From Desulfobacteraceae bacterium (lineage in GTDB: Bacteria; Desulfobacterota; Desulfobacteria; Desulfobacterales; JAABSP01): a stretch of 64,000 nt of DNA. Below the pieces are notes generated by a model. The model was not told where the DNA came from, did not search any database, and saw only the letters and a program-made list of their open reading frames with translations. Below, piece by piece: positions 56,501 through 63,746 of this stretch. Position numbers and translations under genes: made by a program. The stretch is taken from the NCBI GenBank assembly GCA_011390345.1, contig JAABSP010000001.1, positions 62,001 through 126,000 of the forward strand, read 5' to 3'. The first letter of the stretch is position 1. Each line of letters opens with the position of its first letter.

Positions 56501-56995
56501 CTTTTTGATGTAGTTGGCCAGAAAACGGCCCTGGAAGGGATTGTTGAAGACGGTTCTGAAATACCAGGGATTGTCCAGGGTCACTTCGGCCCCGGTGGAG
56601 CTGGGGGAGACAGCCGGAATACCGTTCTTCTGATAGATCTGGCCGGCCGCGGCCGAACAGGAGCTGTAGTTGTGGCCGATCACCGCAACGGCTTTGCCCG
56701 CGGCCGCGATCTCCTGAGCCCTCTGGACCGCCAGGACTTTGTCATTGGCGTCGTCGTAGATATCGAGGGTCAGAGGGCGCTCGTTGATGCCGCCCCCGCG
56801 GTTGATCTGTTCCACAAAAAGCTGCGCACCCTGGAGGTGGATCTTTCCGGCTTTGGCGCTGGGACCCGTCAACGGCCCCACGAACGCGATGTGGATGGGT
56901 TCGGCGGCCTGCTCCATCTTCAGGTGATAGAGCAGAATGAGCGCCGCCGCGATCAGTAGTCCTGACAGAAGAAGAACAAGGGTTTTTGTTTTCAT
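53597..56995 (-). CDS. Fused ligand-binding / MscS-type channel / cyclic-nucleotide-binding protein
   Basis: This 1132-residue membrane protein has an N-terminal anchor helix (3-24), then a branched-chain amino-acid-type binding domain (34-400; HIAFVGPLTGPSAKAG and TVFNNPFQGRFLANYI). A second extracytoplasmic domain (430-622) has YTGIRINQIREIDFSRRT, LDFNLWFRYGG, RFINAV and IRKRTVTP, resembling the ligand-binding domain of pentameric channels but without cysteines for a Cys-loop. Helices near 631-650, 659-680, 690-712 and 736-756 lead to an MscS pore helix (LLATSGVLAMILGLAIQ) and beta domain (NMERPFRIGDWIKIGD). A cyclic-nucleotide-binding domain (995-1080) has the phosphate cassette FFGEMSLLTGEPRTATV with the key Glu and Arg. 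Confidence 0.85.
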   Translation of the reverse strand: MKTKTLVLLLSGLLIAAALILLYHLKMEQAAEPIHIAFVGPLTGPSAKAGKIHLQGAQLFVEQINRGGGINERPLTLDIYDDANDKVLAVQRAQEIAAAGKAVAVIGHNYSSCSAAAGQIYQKNGIPAVSPSSTGAEVTLDNPWYFRTVFNNPFQGRFLANYIKKVMGEDKVSVIHEDLPYGSRLAAVFSETAADIGLDVIYKRGITVGDSELDWDIARIVADLGEQETPTPVFLSLHAPEGVRIVRELRDAGLEHLIIAPDAFATQIFSKGFSDLPKEQLAPGFYTNGIYVSTPIIFDTANEKAQHFETLYTQRFGEAPGWHAAYTYDTALLIAEAIGRTGAEGRPETLEPDREKIRDFLAGIDSVEKAVEGVTGYTYFNENGDPPKPVSIGVWRNNNLISALTQLQMIRNLNEIIDLPAAMAEGRVLVIDGKYMYRTNVVYTGIRINQIREIDFSRRTCRLDFNLWFRYGGRIDVEKIRFINAVDPIKLGEPVKEDRLGDLIYKNYHVEGDFKIDFLSRQPAFGKHVVGIRFFHQDLSRNNLIYVIDVVGLNTGRSPADQMREGHVMSSIGEWTIAAAHFFQEIVGKPSLGSPEYLNIQGGMVEHSSFNLTVEIRKRTVTPRRKTPEEMALYLLIICGGALLLLQIFFFKRPDSKGIWLLLSGFTLLFLLFAEVVAVTRLTGIFEPHYLKLIILAFDIAWWIIPAYLLKLAVERFIWTPLEQRTHRTVPNVLRRFVAYTIYVLAFFGIIAFVFDQRLTSLLATSGVLAMILGLAIQINISNIFSGIAINMERPFRIGDWIKIGDFSDGRVVDITWRTTRIQTGNGCILSIPNSQASESAVQNFSYPDGFYKQIFTVQTDPVHPPARVKKILMDSVLAADAVIKSQPSLVRYLGINQATHSQSVPWAANYLVIAPVWDYSMKSANYDSIWERIWTHLNRAGIRLITQRQDIHLYQETEIPYDKAADPISMVEEVDIFTPFPRPDRKELSRRMRLCHLQEGEKIFSQGEEGDSLFIISEGVMGIWVKRDKGDPVEVARLGAGHFFGEMSLLTGEPRTATVQAVTEARLFEVTKADIESFMEPQPDIARQLGRVLARRKAATESAIEADEKSRTVEEAESQQFFQKIRAFFGF

Positions 56996-57349
56996 GAAAC
57001 GGCCGGCTCCGGATATTGATTTTACAGATGGTCACAGGGTCTTTCCCAACGGCTGAGATTTTTGTAACAGAGCAAAAGCAGATTTGCAACCGGGATCTTC
57101 ATTAAAAAAATTATGATTCTTAGAAATTATGGATAGGGACAAATTTTGCCTTGACAGTTTTTGAATCATGTTCTAAACAGGAGGCAATTGAAAATGTCCG
57201 TCGTAAATTTATGAACGGGATTTATTGGCTTTTGATTTGATGTCCGATCACCAGCCACATTACCGTAAAAAAATATCAGCCTCGGTCCGCATTTCGGCAC
57301 GGGCTTTGACTTCGATAACCCTTACCCCCACCATCCAAGGAGAAACGCC
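56996..57349. other. 354-base divergent intergenic region
   Basis: This AT-rich region separates the channel fusion gene (leftward) from tssB (rightward). TTGACA at 57151-57156 with TAAACA 17 bases later is a possible promoter for tssB, and TTGAAA with TATGAA further on is another; both are weak. AAGGAG stands before tssB. No small gene is evident. Confidence 0.35.
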
Positions 57350-57847
57350 ATGAGCAATGACGGTTCCATTGCGCCCAAGGAGAGGATCAACATCCTTTAC
57401 AAGTCCGCGACCGGCGGCATGACAGAGGAGAAGGAGCTTCCCTTAAAGCTTCTCGTGCTGGGCGATTTCACCCAGAGAGAGGATGAGCGGACCGTGGAGG
57501 AGCGCGATCCCATCGACATCAACAAGGACAACTTCAGCGAGGTGATGGAGGACCAGGATCTGAACCTGGACTTGAATGTTGCTGACCGGCTTTCGGGCGA
57601 GGAGAACGCTGAGATGTCTTTAAATCTCAAGTTCAGAAATATGAGTGATTTCAAGCCGGACAGCATTGTGGAGCAGGCGGAGGATCTGAAGAAGATCATT
57701 GAGCTGCGCAAGGCCCTGATGGCGCTCAAAGGCCCGCTGGGCAATGTGCCGGCAGTACGCAAGACGATCCAGAAGATGATTCAGGATGACGACTCCCGGG
57801 CAAAACTGGCAAAGGAACTGGGTGTTGAGTCCGTCACTGAAAAATAA
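57350..57847 (+). CDS. tssB: T6SS sheath small subunit TssB
   Basis: This 165-residue VipA-family protein forms the contractile sheath with TssC. The N-terminus PKERINILYKSATGGM, then ELPLKLLVLGDFTQRED, and the middle FRNMSDFKPDSIV are characteristic. A good ribosome site (AAGGAG) precedes the ATG. It lies 46 bases before tssC. Confidence 0.95.
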   Translation: MSNDGSIAPKERINILYKSATGGMTEEKELPLKLLVLGDFTQREDERTVEERDPIDINKDNFSEVMEDQDLNLDLNVADRLSGEENAEMSLNLKFRNMSDFKPDSIVEQAEDLKKIIELRKALMALKGPLGNVPAVRKTIQKMIQDDDSRAKLAKELGVESVTEK

Positions 57848-57893
57848 ACCCCGAACGCTTAACCGCCTTCTGGCGAAAGGGAGGTACAGGATA

Positions 57894-59396
57894 ATGGCTG
57901 ACGAAGAACAAGTTGTCGAAACCCAGGAGGAAGAGGCTGATGACCGGGAGGAGACCACCGATATCGAAGGGTCGCTTCTGGACGAGATCATGGCCCAGAC
58001 CCGCATCAATGAGACCGATGAGGGGTATGAGATGGCCAAGCGGGGGGTGGAGGCCTTTTTAAAGGAGCTTCTGGACCCCGAAAAGACCCGGGAGAAGGTG
58101 GACAAGGGGCAGGTGGACGTCATGATCACCGAGCTGGATGCCAGGCTCGGCTCTCAGATCGATGAGATCCTTCATCACCCGAAATTCCAGGAGATGGAGT
58201 CGGCATGGTCGAGTTTGAACCTGCTGATCAACCGGACCGATTTCCGGGAGAACATCAAGATATACATGATGAACGTCTCCAAAGAGGATCTGCTGGAGGA
58301 TTTCGAGGACAGCCCCGAGATCACCAAGTCGGGCCTCTATCAGCATGTCTATACGAGCGAATACGGTCAGTTCGGCGGGGAGCCCATCGGCGCGATCGTG
58401 GCCAACTACGAGTTCGGCCCCATGGCCAAGGACGTACAACTGCTCCGCCAGGTGGCCAGTGTGAGCGCGATGTCACATGCGCCCTTCGTGGCCGGGGCCG
58501 GGCCTCAGTTCTTCAATATCGACTCTTTTCAGGAACTGCCGGCTTTAAAGGATCTCGACGCGATCTTCGAAGGGCCCCAGTATGCCAAATGGCAGGGGTT
58601 CCGGGAGTCGGACGATGCCCGAAACGTCGGTCTTGCCATGCCCCGGTTCATGCTTCGAACCCCCTACGGCGCGGAGAACCCGGTCAAGGTCTTCCGCTAC
58701 AACGAGCAGACAAAAGGAGACCGGGCCAACTATCTCTGGGGGAACGCGGCATTCGGTTTCGCCACCCGGGTGACGGAGAGTTTTGCCAAATATCGGTGGT
58801 GTCCCAACATCATCGGCCCCCAGAGCGGGGGCGGTGTGCTCGATCTGCCGATCCATGTCTATGAAAAGGGCGGCGAGTCAACCCTGATCGGGCCGGTGGA
58901 GGTCAACCTGTCGGACCGGCGGGAGTTCGAACTCGCGGAACAGGGATTTATCGGCCTCACCCTTCGAAAAGGGGCCGACAATGCGGCCTTCTTCTCGGCC
59001 AATTCGGTGCAGATGCCCAAGTTTTTCGGCGATACCCCCGAGGGCCGCCAGGCGGAACTCAACTTCCGGCTGGGGACCCAACTGCCCTACATGTTCATCA
59101 TCAGCCGGATGGCCCACTATGTGAAAGTGCTCCAGCGGGAGAATCTGGGCAGTTGGAAGACGAGCAACGACCTGGAGGGGGAACTCAACAAATGGATCCG
59201 CCAGTATGTTGCGGATCAGGAGAACCCGCCCGCGGACGTGCGGAGCCGCAGGCCATTGAGGTCTGCGGAGATCAATGTCTCCGAGGTTCCGGGAGAGGCC
59301 GGTTGGTACACTGTCGAGGTCAAGGTGACGCCCCATATGAAGTTCATGGGCGCAAACTTCACCCTTTCCCTGACCGGGCGTCTGGAGACCGAATAG
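57894..59396 (+). CDS. tssC: T6SS sheath large subunit TssC
   Basis: This 500-residue VipB-family protein is the main sheath subunit. Conserved blocks are FQEMESAWSSLNLLINRT, EYGQFGGEPIGAIVANYEF, ISAMSHAPF-like VSAMSHAPFVAGAG, and near the end LNKWIRQYVADQENPPADV. The start at 57894 follows AAAGGGAGG; a longer in-frame start would overlap tssB. Length is normal. Confidence 0.95.
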   Translation: MADEEQVVETQEEEADDREETTDIEGSLLDEIMAQTRINETDEGYEMAKRGVEAFLKELLDPEKTREKVDKGQVDVMITELDARLGSQIDEILHHPKFQEMESAWSSLNLLINRTDFRENIKIYMMNVSKEDLLEDFEDSPEITKSGLYQHVYTSEYGQFGGEPIGAIVANYEFGPMAKDVQLLRQVASVSAMSHAPFVAGAGPQFFNIDSFQELPALKDLDAIFEGPQYAKWQGFRESDDARNVGLAMPRFMLRTPYGAENPVKVFRYNEQTKGDRANYLWGNAAFGFATRVTESFAKYRWCPNIIGPQSGGGVLDLPIHVYEKGGESTLIGPVEVNLSDRREFELAEQGFIGLTLRKGADNAAFFSANSVQMPKFFGDTPEGRQAELNFRLGTQLPYMFIISRMAHYVKVLQRENLGSWKTSNDLEGELNKWIRQYVADQENPPADVRSRRPLRSAEINVSEVPGEAGWYTVEVKVTPHMKFMGANFTLSLTGRLETE

Positions 59397-59438
59397 CATC
59401 AACTGAATAAAACCTCGTGAAATGGTGGCGCGGGCGAT

Positions 59439-62225
59439 ATGGATATCGATCTGAAATCCCTTTTTGCAAAGCTCAATCCCTACTGCACCAAAGCCTTGGA
59501 GGCCGCGGCCGGCGCGACCGTCTCCCGGAGCGGCTATGAGGTGACGGTGGAGGATCTGCTTATGCAGTTGACCGATGTCGCAAACGGGGATATCCCCATT
59601 CTCCTTCGCCACTACGAGGTGGATGTGAGCCGATTTCGGAAGGCTCTCCACAGCGAGATCGAGGCCGCGGATCGGGGCAACACCGCAAAGCCGGTCTTCT
59701 CTCCGCTGCTGGTGGGCTTGATCAAGGATGCCTGGATGCTCTCCTCCACCCAGTGGAACATGAACCATGTCCGGTCAGCCGCGCTGATGGCCGCGCTGCT
59801 GAAGCGCCCTACCTACGGCCTGGACAGCTACGGGGATCTGCTCTCGCCCGTCTCGGTCGCGGATCTTCTCTCCCGGCAGGAGGAGATTCTCGCAGGCTCC
59901 CTGGAGACGGGCCGGATGGCCGAGGATGCCGGAAAGGGGAGGAAGGATGGGCTGCCGGCCCAAGGGCAGGAAGCTCTGGAGGCTTACACCACCGATTTCA
60001 CCCAGATGGCGCGGGACGGAGAACTCGATCCGGTCTTCTGCCGGGATGCGGAGATCCGTCAGATGATCGATATCCTCTGCCGCCGACGGAAGAACAACCC
60101 GATCGTGGTGGGGGAGGCTGGCGTGGGAAAGACCGCGGTGGTGGAGGGGCTGGCGCTGAAGATCGTGGAGGATGACGTGCCCGATGCGATCCGGGGGGCC
60201 ACCATAGTGGGGCTTGACATGGGGCGGCTCCAGGCCGGGGCCGGGGTCAAGGGGGAGTTCGAGAAGCGGCTGAAAGATGTGATCGCGGCCGTGCGGACCT
60301 CGCCGACCCGGATAATCCTCTTCATCGACGAGGCCCATACCCTCATCGGCGCGGGAGGAAAGCCAGGGGGCGGGGACGCGGCCAATCTGCTCAAGCCGGC
60401 TTTGGCGCGGGGGGAACTCCGGGCCATCGCGGCCACCACCTGGTCCGAGTATAAAAAGTTTTTCGAAAAGGACAAGGCCCTGGAACGGCGCTTTCAGATG
60501 GTCAAGCTCGACGAGCCCTCGGTGGAGGATGCGGTGACCATCCTTCGGGGGCTGACGCCCTTTTACGAGATCACTCACAGCGTCTATGTCTCCGACGCAG
60601 CGGTGCAGACGGCCGCATCCCTGTCGGCCCGATACATCAGCGGCAGGCAGTTGCCGGACAAGGCCGTGGACGTGCTCGACACCGCATGTGCCCGTGTTGG
60701 GGTAGCGCTGACGGCCAGGCCCCGGGAGATCGAGGATATCGAGATCCGCATCCGGACCGCGCGGCGGGAGCGGGATGCCCGGATGCGGGATCTGAAGGTA
60801 TCGGGAAATCCGCCGGACCATGCAGTCGATGGGATCGACGCGGAGATCGAAGCGTGGGAGGCCGAGGCCGCCGCGCTGAAGGAGCAGTGGGAGGCCGAGA
60901 AAGCCGCTGTGGATCGGCTGCTGGCGCTGCGGAGCCGGCTTTCCGGTAATGGCGACGGAGATGCCCCGGAAAAGAAGACGGATGAATCACCGGAAACGGG
61001 CGTGGAAGCCTCGGAAGCCGGTCGATCTGATGAGCGGTCCGCGGCCGGGGCCGAAGAATCCGATGCTTCGGAAATCTCGATGGACCGGGAAGATTTGGAG
61101 ACGGTTCGGCCGAAAATCGATGAAGCCCTTGCCGGGATCGAAGCCGCTTCAAAGGGCAGCCCCCTGGTCGCATACGAAGTCACCCCGGAGGTGGTCAGCC
61201 GGGTGGTCTCGGACTGGACCGGGGTTCCCATGGGGCGGATACTGCGGGATGAGACCCGGGTGCTCAACGATTTCATCGGCCATATAAGGCCCTGGATCAA
61301 GGGACAGACCGAGGCTGTCTCGGAGATCGGGGAGAAAATCCGCACCGCAAAGGCCGGACTGGGCAATCCTGATTCGCCTATGGGCGTCTTTCTGCTGGCC
61401 GGCCCTACGGGTGTGGGGAAGACCGAGTCCGCGATCGCGGTGGCCGAACTCCTCTTCGGGGGAAGGCAGGCCCTGGTGAGCGTAAATATGTCCGAGTTCC
61501 AGGAGAAACACACCGTCTCCCGTCTCATCGGCTCGCCCCCCGGATATGTGGGGTACGGCGAGGGGGGCATCCTCACCGAGGCGGTGCGGCAGCGGCCCTA
61601 TTCGGTGGTGCTGCTCGATGAGGTGGAGAAGGCCGCGCCCGATGTGCTCAATCTCTTCTATCAGGTCTTTGACAAGGGGATTCTCGCGGACGGCGAGGGC
61701 CGGGAGATCGACTTCAGGAACACGGTGATCTTTCTGACGAGCAACCTGGCCTCCGATGAGATTATGGAAGTCTGGGAAAGAAATTCAGACATCACGGCCG
61801 ATGCGGTGCGAACCGAAATCCGGCCGATTCTGTCCCGCTATTTCAAGCCGGCGCTGCTGGGCCGGATGACGGTTATCCCCTATCTGCCCCTGGACGAGAA
61901 AACCCTGACGGAGATCATCGCCGCGAAGCTGGATCGACTGGCGGGCCGCCTCCGGGAGAGCCGGGAGATGGAACTGCTCTACGATGCGGATCTGGTCGAT
62001 TTTCTCCTGCACCACTGCCGGGAGGGCGGCTCCGGGGCCAGGGACATCGACCATGGAATCGCGGGGCTGGTGCTGCCCTCCCTTTCAAAGGCGCTGCTGG
62101 AAAGAGCGGCGAAATCCACGGAAAAAGCGGATCGGGGGGTGCGGGTTTCGGTGCATGATGACGAGATTCGGATCGCTTTTGAAGCAATTGACGAGAACAA
62201 CTTCGAATCCGGTGACGGGCAGTGA
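59439..62225 (+). CDS. tssH: T6SS sheath-recycling ATPase ClpV
   Basis: This 928-residue AAA+ ATPase of the ClpB/ClpV type disassembles contracted sheaths. The N-domain (1-150) is followed by AAA-1 with Walker A GEAGVGKT (225-232) and AAA-2 with GPTGVGKT (about 655-662) and VLLDEVEKA. The middle coiled coil (about 430-510) is followed by an unusual low-complexity Glu/Ser/Asp-rich stretch (about 505-550). SPPGYVGYGEGG is the usual pore loop region. It follows tssC by 42 bases and is followed by a 57-residue ORF. Confidence 0.93.
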   Translation: MDIDLKSLFAKLNPYCTKALEAAAGATVSRSGYEVTVEDLLMQLTDVANGDIPILLRHYEVDVSRFRKALHSEIEAADRGNTAKPVFSPLLVGLIKDAWMLSSTQWNMNHVRSAALMAALLKRPTYGLDSYGDLLSPVSVADLLSRQEEILAGSLETGRMAEDAGKGRKDGLPAQGQEALEAYTTDFTQMARDGELDPVFCRDAEIRQMIDILCRRRKNNPIVVGEAGVGKTAVVEGLALKIVEDDVPDAIRGATIVGLDMGRLQAGAGVKGEFEKRLKDVIAAVRTSPTRIILFIDEAHTLIGAGGKPGGGDAANLLKPALARGELRAIAATTWSEYKKFFEKDKALERRFQMVKLDEPSVEDAVTILRGLTPFYEITHSVYVSDAAVQTAASLSARYISGRQLPDKAVDVLDTACARVGVALTARPREIEDIEIRIRTARRERDARMRDLKVSGNPPDHAVDGIDAEIEAWEAEAAALKEQWEAEKAAVDRLLALRSRLSGNGDGDAPEKKTDESPETGVEASEAGRSDERSAAGAEESDASEISMDREDLETVRPKIDEALAGIEAASKGSPLVAYEVTPEVVSRVVSDWTGVPMGRILRDETRVLNDFIGHIRPWIKGQTEAVSEIGEKIRTAKAGLGNPDSPMGVFLLAGPTGVGKTESAIAVAELLFGGRQALVSVNMSEFQEKHTVSRLIGSPPGYVGYGEGGILTEAVRQRPYSVVLLDEVEKAAPDVLNLFYQVFDKGILADGEGREIDFRNTVIFLTSNLASDEIMEVWERNSDITADAVRTEIRPILSRYFKPALLGRMTVIPYLPLDEKTLTEIIAAKLDRLAGRLRESREMELLYDADLVDFLLHHCREGGSGARDIDHGIAGLVLPSLSKALLERAAKSTEKADRGVRVSVHDDEIRIAFEAIDENNFESGDGQ

Positions 62226-62252
62226 ACCGGAAGCTTTTGAGGAGGGCGCAAA

Positions 62253-62426
62253 ATGGCAATTCTTAGCACACCGGTCTACAAGATCAAGGTCACGGGGGCG
62301 CCTCAAGGGCCCGAGGCCAAAGGCCCCCTGAAAAAGGAGGCGGACAACGAGCAGAAGCCCCAGGCCCGCGCGGGGAATCCGATCATGACGCCCGTCTATG
62401 GCATCCCCCTCAGCGGAGGGGATTGA
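62253..62426 (+). CDS. 57-residue ORF between tssH and hcp2
   Basis: This short gene begins with MAILSTPVYKIKVTG, has a Lys/Glu/Gln-rich middle and ends TPVYGIPLSGGD. TPVY occurs at both ends of the protein. GGAGGGCGCAAA supplies a ribosome site. It lies 27 bases after tssH and 104 bases before hcp2, in the same direction. No known family is recognised; a small T6SS accessory protein is possible. Confidence 0.5.
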   Translation: MAILSTPVYKIKVTGAPQGPEAKGPLKKEADNEQKPQARAGNPIMTPVYGIPLSGGD

Positions 62427-62530
62427 CCACGGGATTTTGAAAAAGGCAACAGCGTGTTGTAGGGTTTACCATCAAGCGGATATTGAAAACCGGACATTAA
62501 AACCGGACATTAAAAAAGGGAGATTGAGCC

Positions 62531-63049
62531 ATGCCGACACCAGCTTATATGAAGATCGAGGGGGAGAACCAGGGAAACATCACCGAAGGGTGCAATACCT
62601 CAGACAGTGTGGGCAATGTCTATCAGGAGGATCATGCGGACGAGTTTCTGGTACAGGCATTCGAGCATGTTCTGACGGTTCCCACGGACACCCAGAGCGG
62701 CCAGACCGCAGGCCCGCGGTTTCACAAGCCTCTGGTGATCACCAAGATCTACGATAAATGCTCTCCGCTGCTCTACAATGCGCTCGTCACCGGGGAACGG
62801 CTGACCACATCCGAGATCCACTGGTTCAGGACCACCATGACCGGGGAGCAGGAGCACTACTTCACCCATGTACTCGAGGATGCGGTGATCGTCAATATCG
62901 AGGCATTCATGCCCAACGCGCAGGACCCGGCACTGGCCCACTTCACCCATCTGGAGCGGATCTCCTTTACCTACAGAAAGATTATCTGGAAGCACGAGGT
63001 TGCGGGGACCGAGGGTTCGGACGACTGGCGGAAGCCGGTGATGAAGTAA
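62531..63049 (+). CDS. hcp: T6SS tube protein Hcp (copy 2)
   Basis: This 172-residue Hcp opens with PTPAYMKIEGENQGNITEGC. The tube contact segment is FLVQAFEHVLTVPTD, and LERISFTYRKIIWKHEV closes the barrel. It differs in most positions from copy 1 and is closer to copy 3 (both have EHYFTHVL and a C-terminal WKHE/WRHE). AGGGAGA precedes the ATG. Confidence 0.92.
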   Translation: MPTPAYMKIEGENQGNITEGCNTSDSVGNVYQEDHADEFLVQAFEHVLTVPTDTQSGQTAGPRFHKPLVITKIYDKCSPLLYNALVTGERLTTSEIHWFRTTMTGEQEHYFTHVLEDAVIVNIEAFMPNAQDPALAHFTHLERISFTYRKIIWKHEVAGTEGSDDWRKPVMK

Positions 63050-63064
63050 AGGGGAGGCCGTCCC

Positions 63065-63700
63065 TTGCCGAAATGGCTCGGGAAAGGGCTGCTGGGGCGG
63101 CTCTTTGCAAAGATCACGACCCGGGTCCGGGTTCGTTTCAGCCGGCCCAAATGGCTTCGGAGAAGAATCCGGGCCCGGCCCGGGGCCGCATACGTCAGCA
63201 TCTACGGCGAGCGGCAGGGGGCCATCAGCCGGGGATGTGGCGGCCCTGTCAGCGCGGGGAGGGAATATTCCCGGGAACATGCGGACGAGATCCGCATCCG
63301 GGCATTTTCCCACGGCATCCATGTGCCGATTCTCCCGAATGGTCTGCCGGCCCAACCCCGGCGCCATCACCCCCTGGTGATTTTGAAAGCCTTTGACAGA
63401 AGTTCGCCGTTGCTCTATACAGCATTGATCACCGGGGAACGCATCCCCGAATGTACCATTCGCTGGTATCGAACAAGACGGAGAAGAAAAGAGGAACATT
63501 ACTTCACTCATGTGCTCAAGGACGCGGCCGTCATCCGAATCGAAGCCTTTACTGCCGATACCCAACAGCAGAACCGATCACCCAAGAAGAGCGGAGGGGG
63601 CCCGGGTCACTGGGAACGGATCTCCTTCGTCTATCGGGCGATTATCTGGCGCCACGAGATCATCGGGATCGAAGGAGCCGATCAGCTTCGCCGGCGATAG
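63065..63700 (+). CDS. hcp: T6SS Hcp-family protein with basic N-terminal extension (copy 3)
   Basis: This 211-residue protein has a standard Hcp domain from about residue 42 (AYVSIYGERQGAISRGC, later EHYFTHVLKDAAVIRIEAF and HWERISFVYRAIIWRHEI). About 41 residues rich in Arg and Lys precede it (KWLGKGLLGRLFAKITTRV, RPKWLRRRIRARPG). The TTG at 63065 is supported by GGGGAGG 7 bases upstream, so the extension is probably translated. An Arg-rich insert also sits near residue 138. It lies 15 bases after copy 2. Confidence 0.82.
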   Translation: MPKWLGKGLLGRLFAKITTRVRVRFSRPKWLRRRIRARPGAAYVSIYGERQGAISRGCGGPVSAGREYSREHADEIRIRAFSHGIHVPILPNGLPAQPRRHHPLVILKAFDRSSPLLYTALITGERIPECTIRWYRTRRRRKEEHYFTHVLKDAAVIRIEAFTADTQQQNRSPKKSGGGPGHWERISFVYRAIIWRHEIIGIEGADQLRRR

Positions 63701-63714
63701 AGACAGTTCCCGAT

Positions 63715-63740
63715 TTCCGGGAACCCTTCCCGGAATTTTT
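63715..63740 (+). terminator. Intrinsic terminator after hcp3
   Basis: TTCCGGGAA and TTCCCGGAA form a perfect 9-base stem with a CCC loop, followed directly by five T residues. It lies 14 bases after the hcp3 stop and just before the tssJ coding region, so it would reduce transcription into tssJ and later genes. Confidence 0.75.
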
Positions 63741-63746
63741 CTGCTC

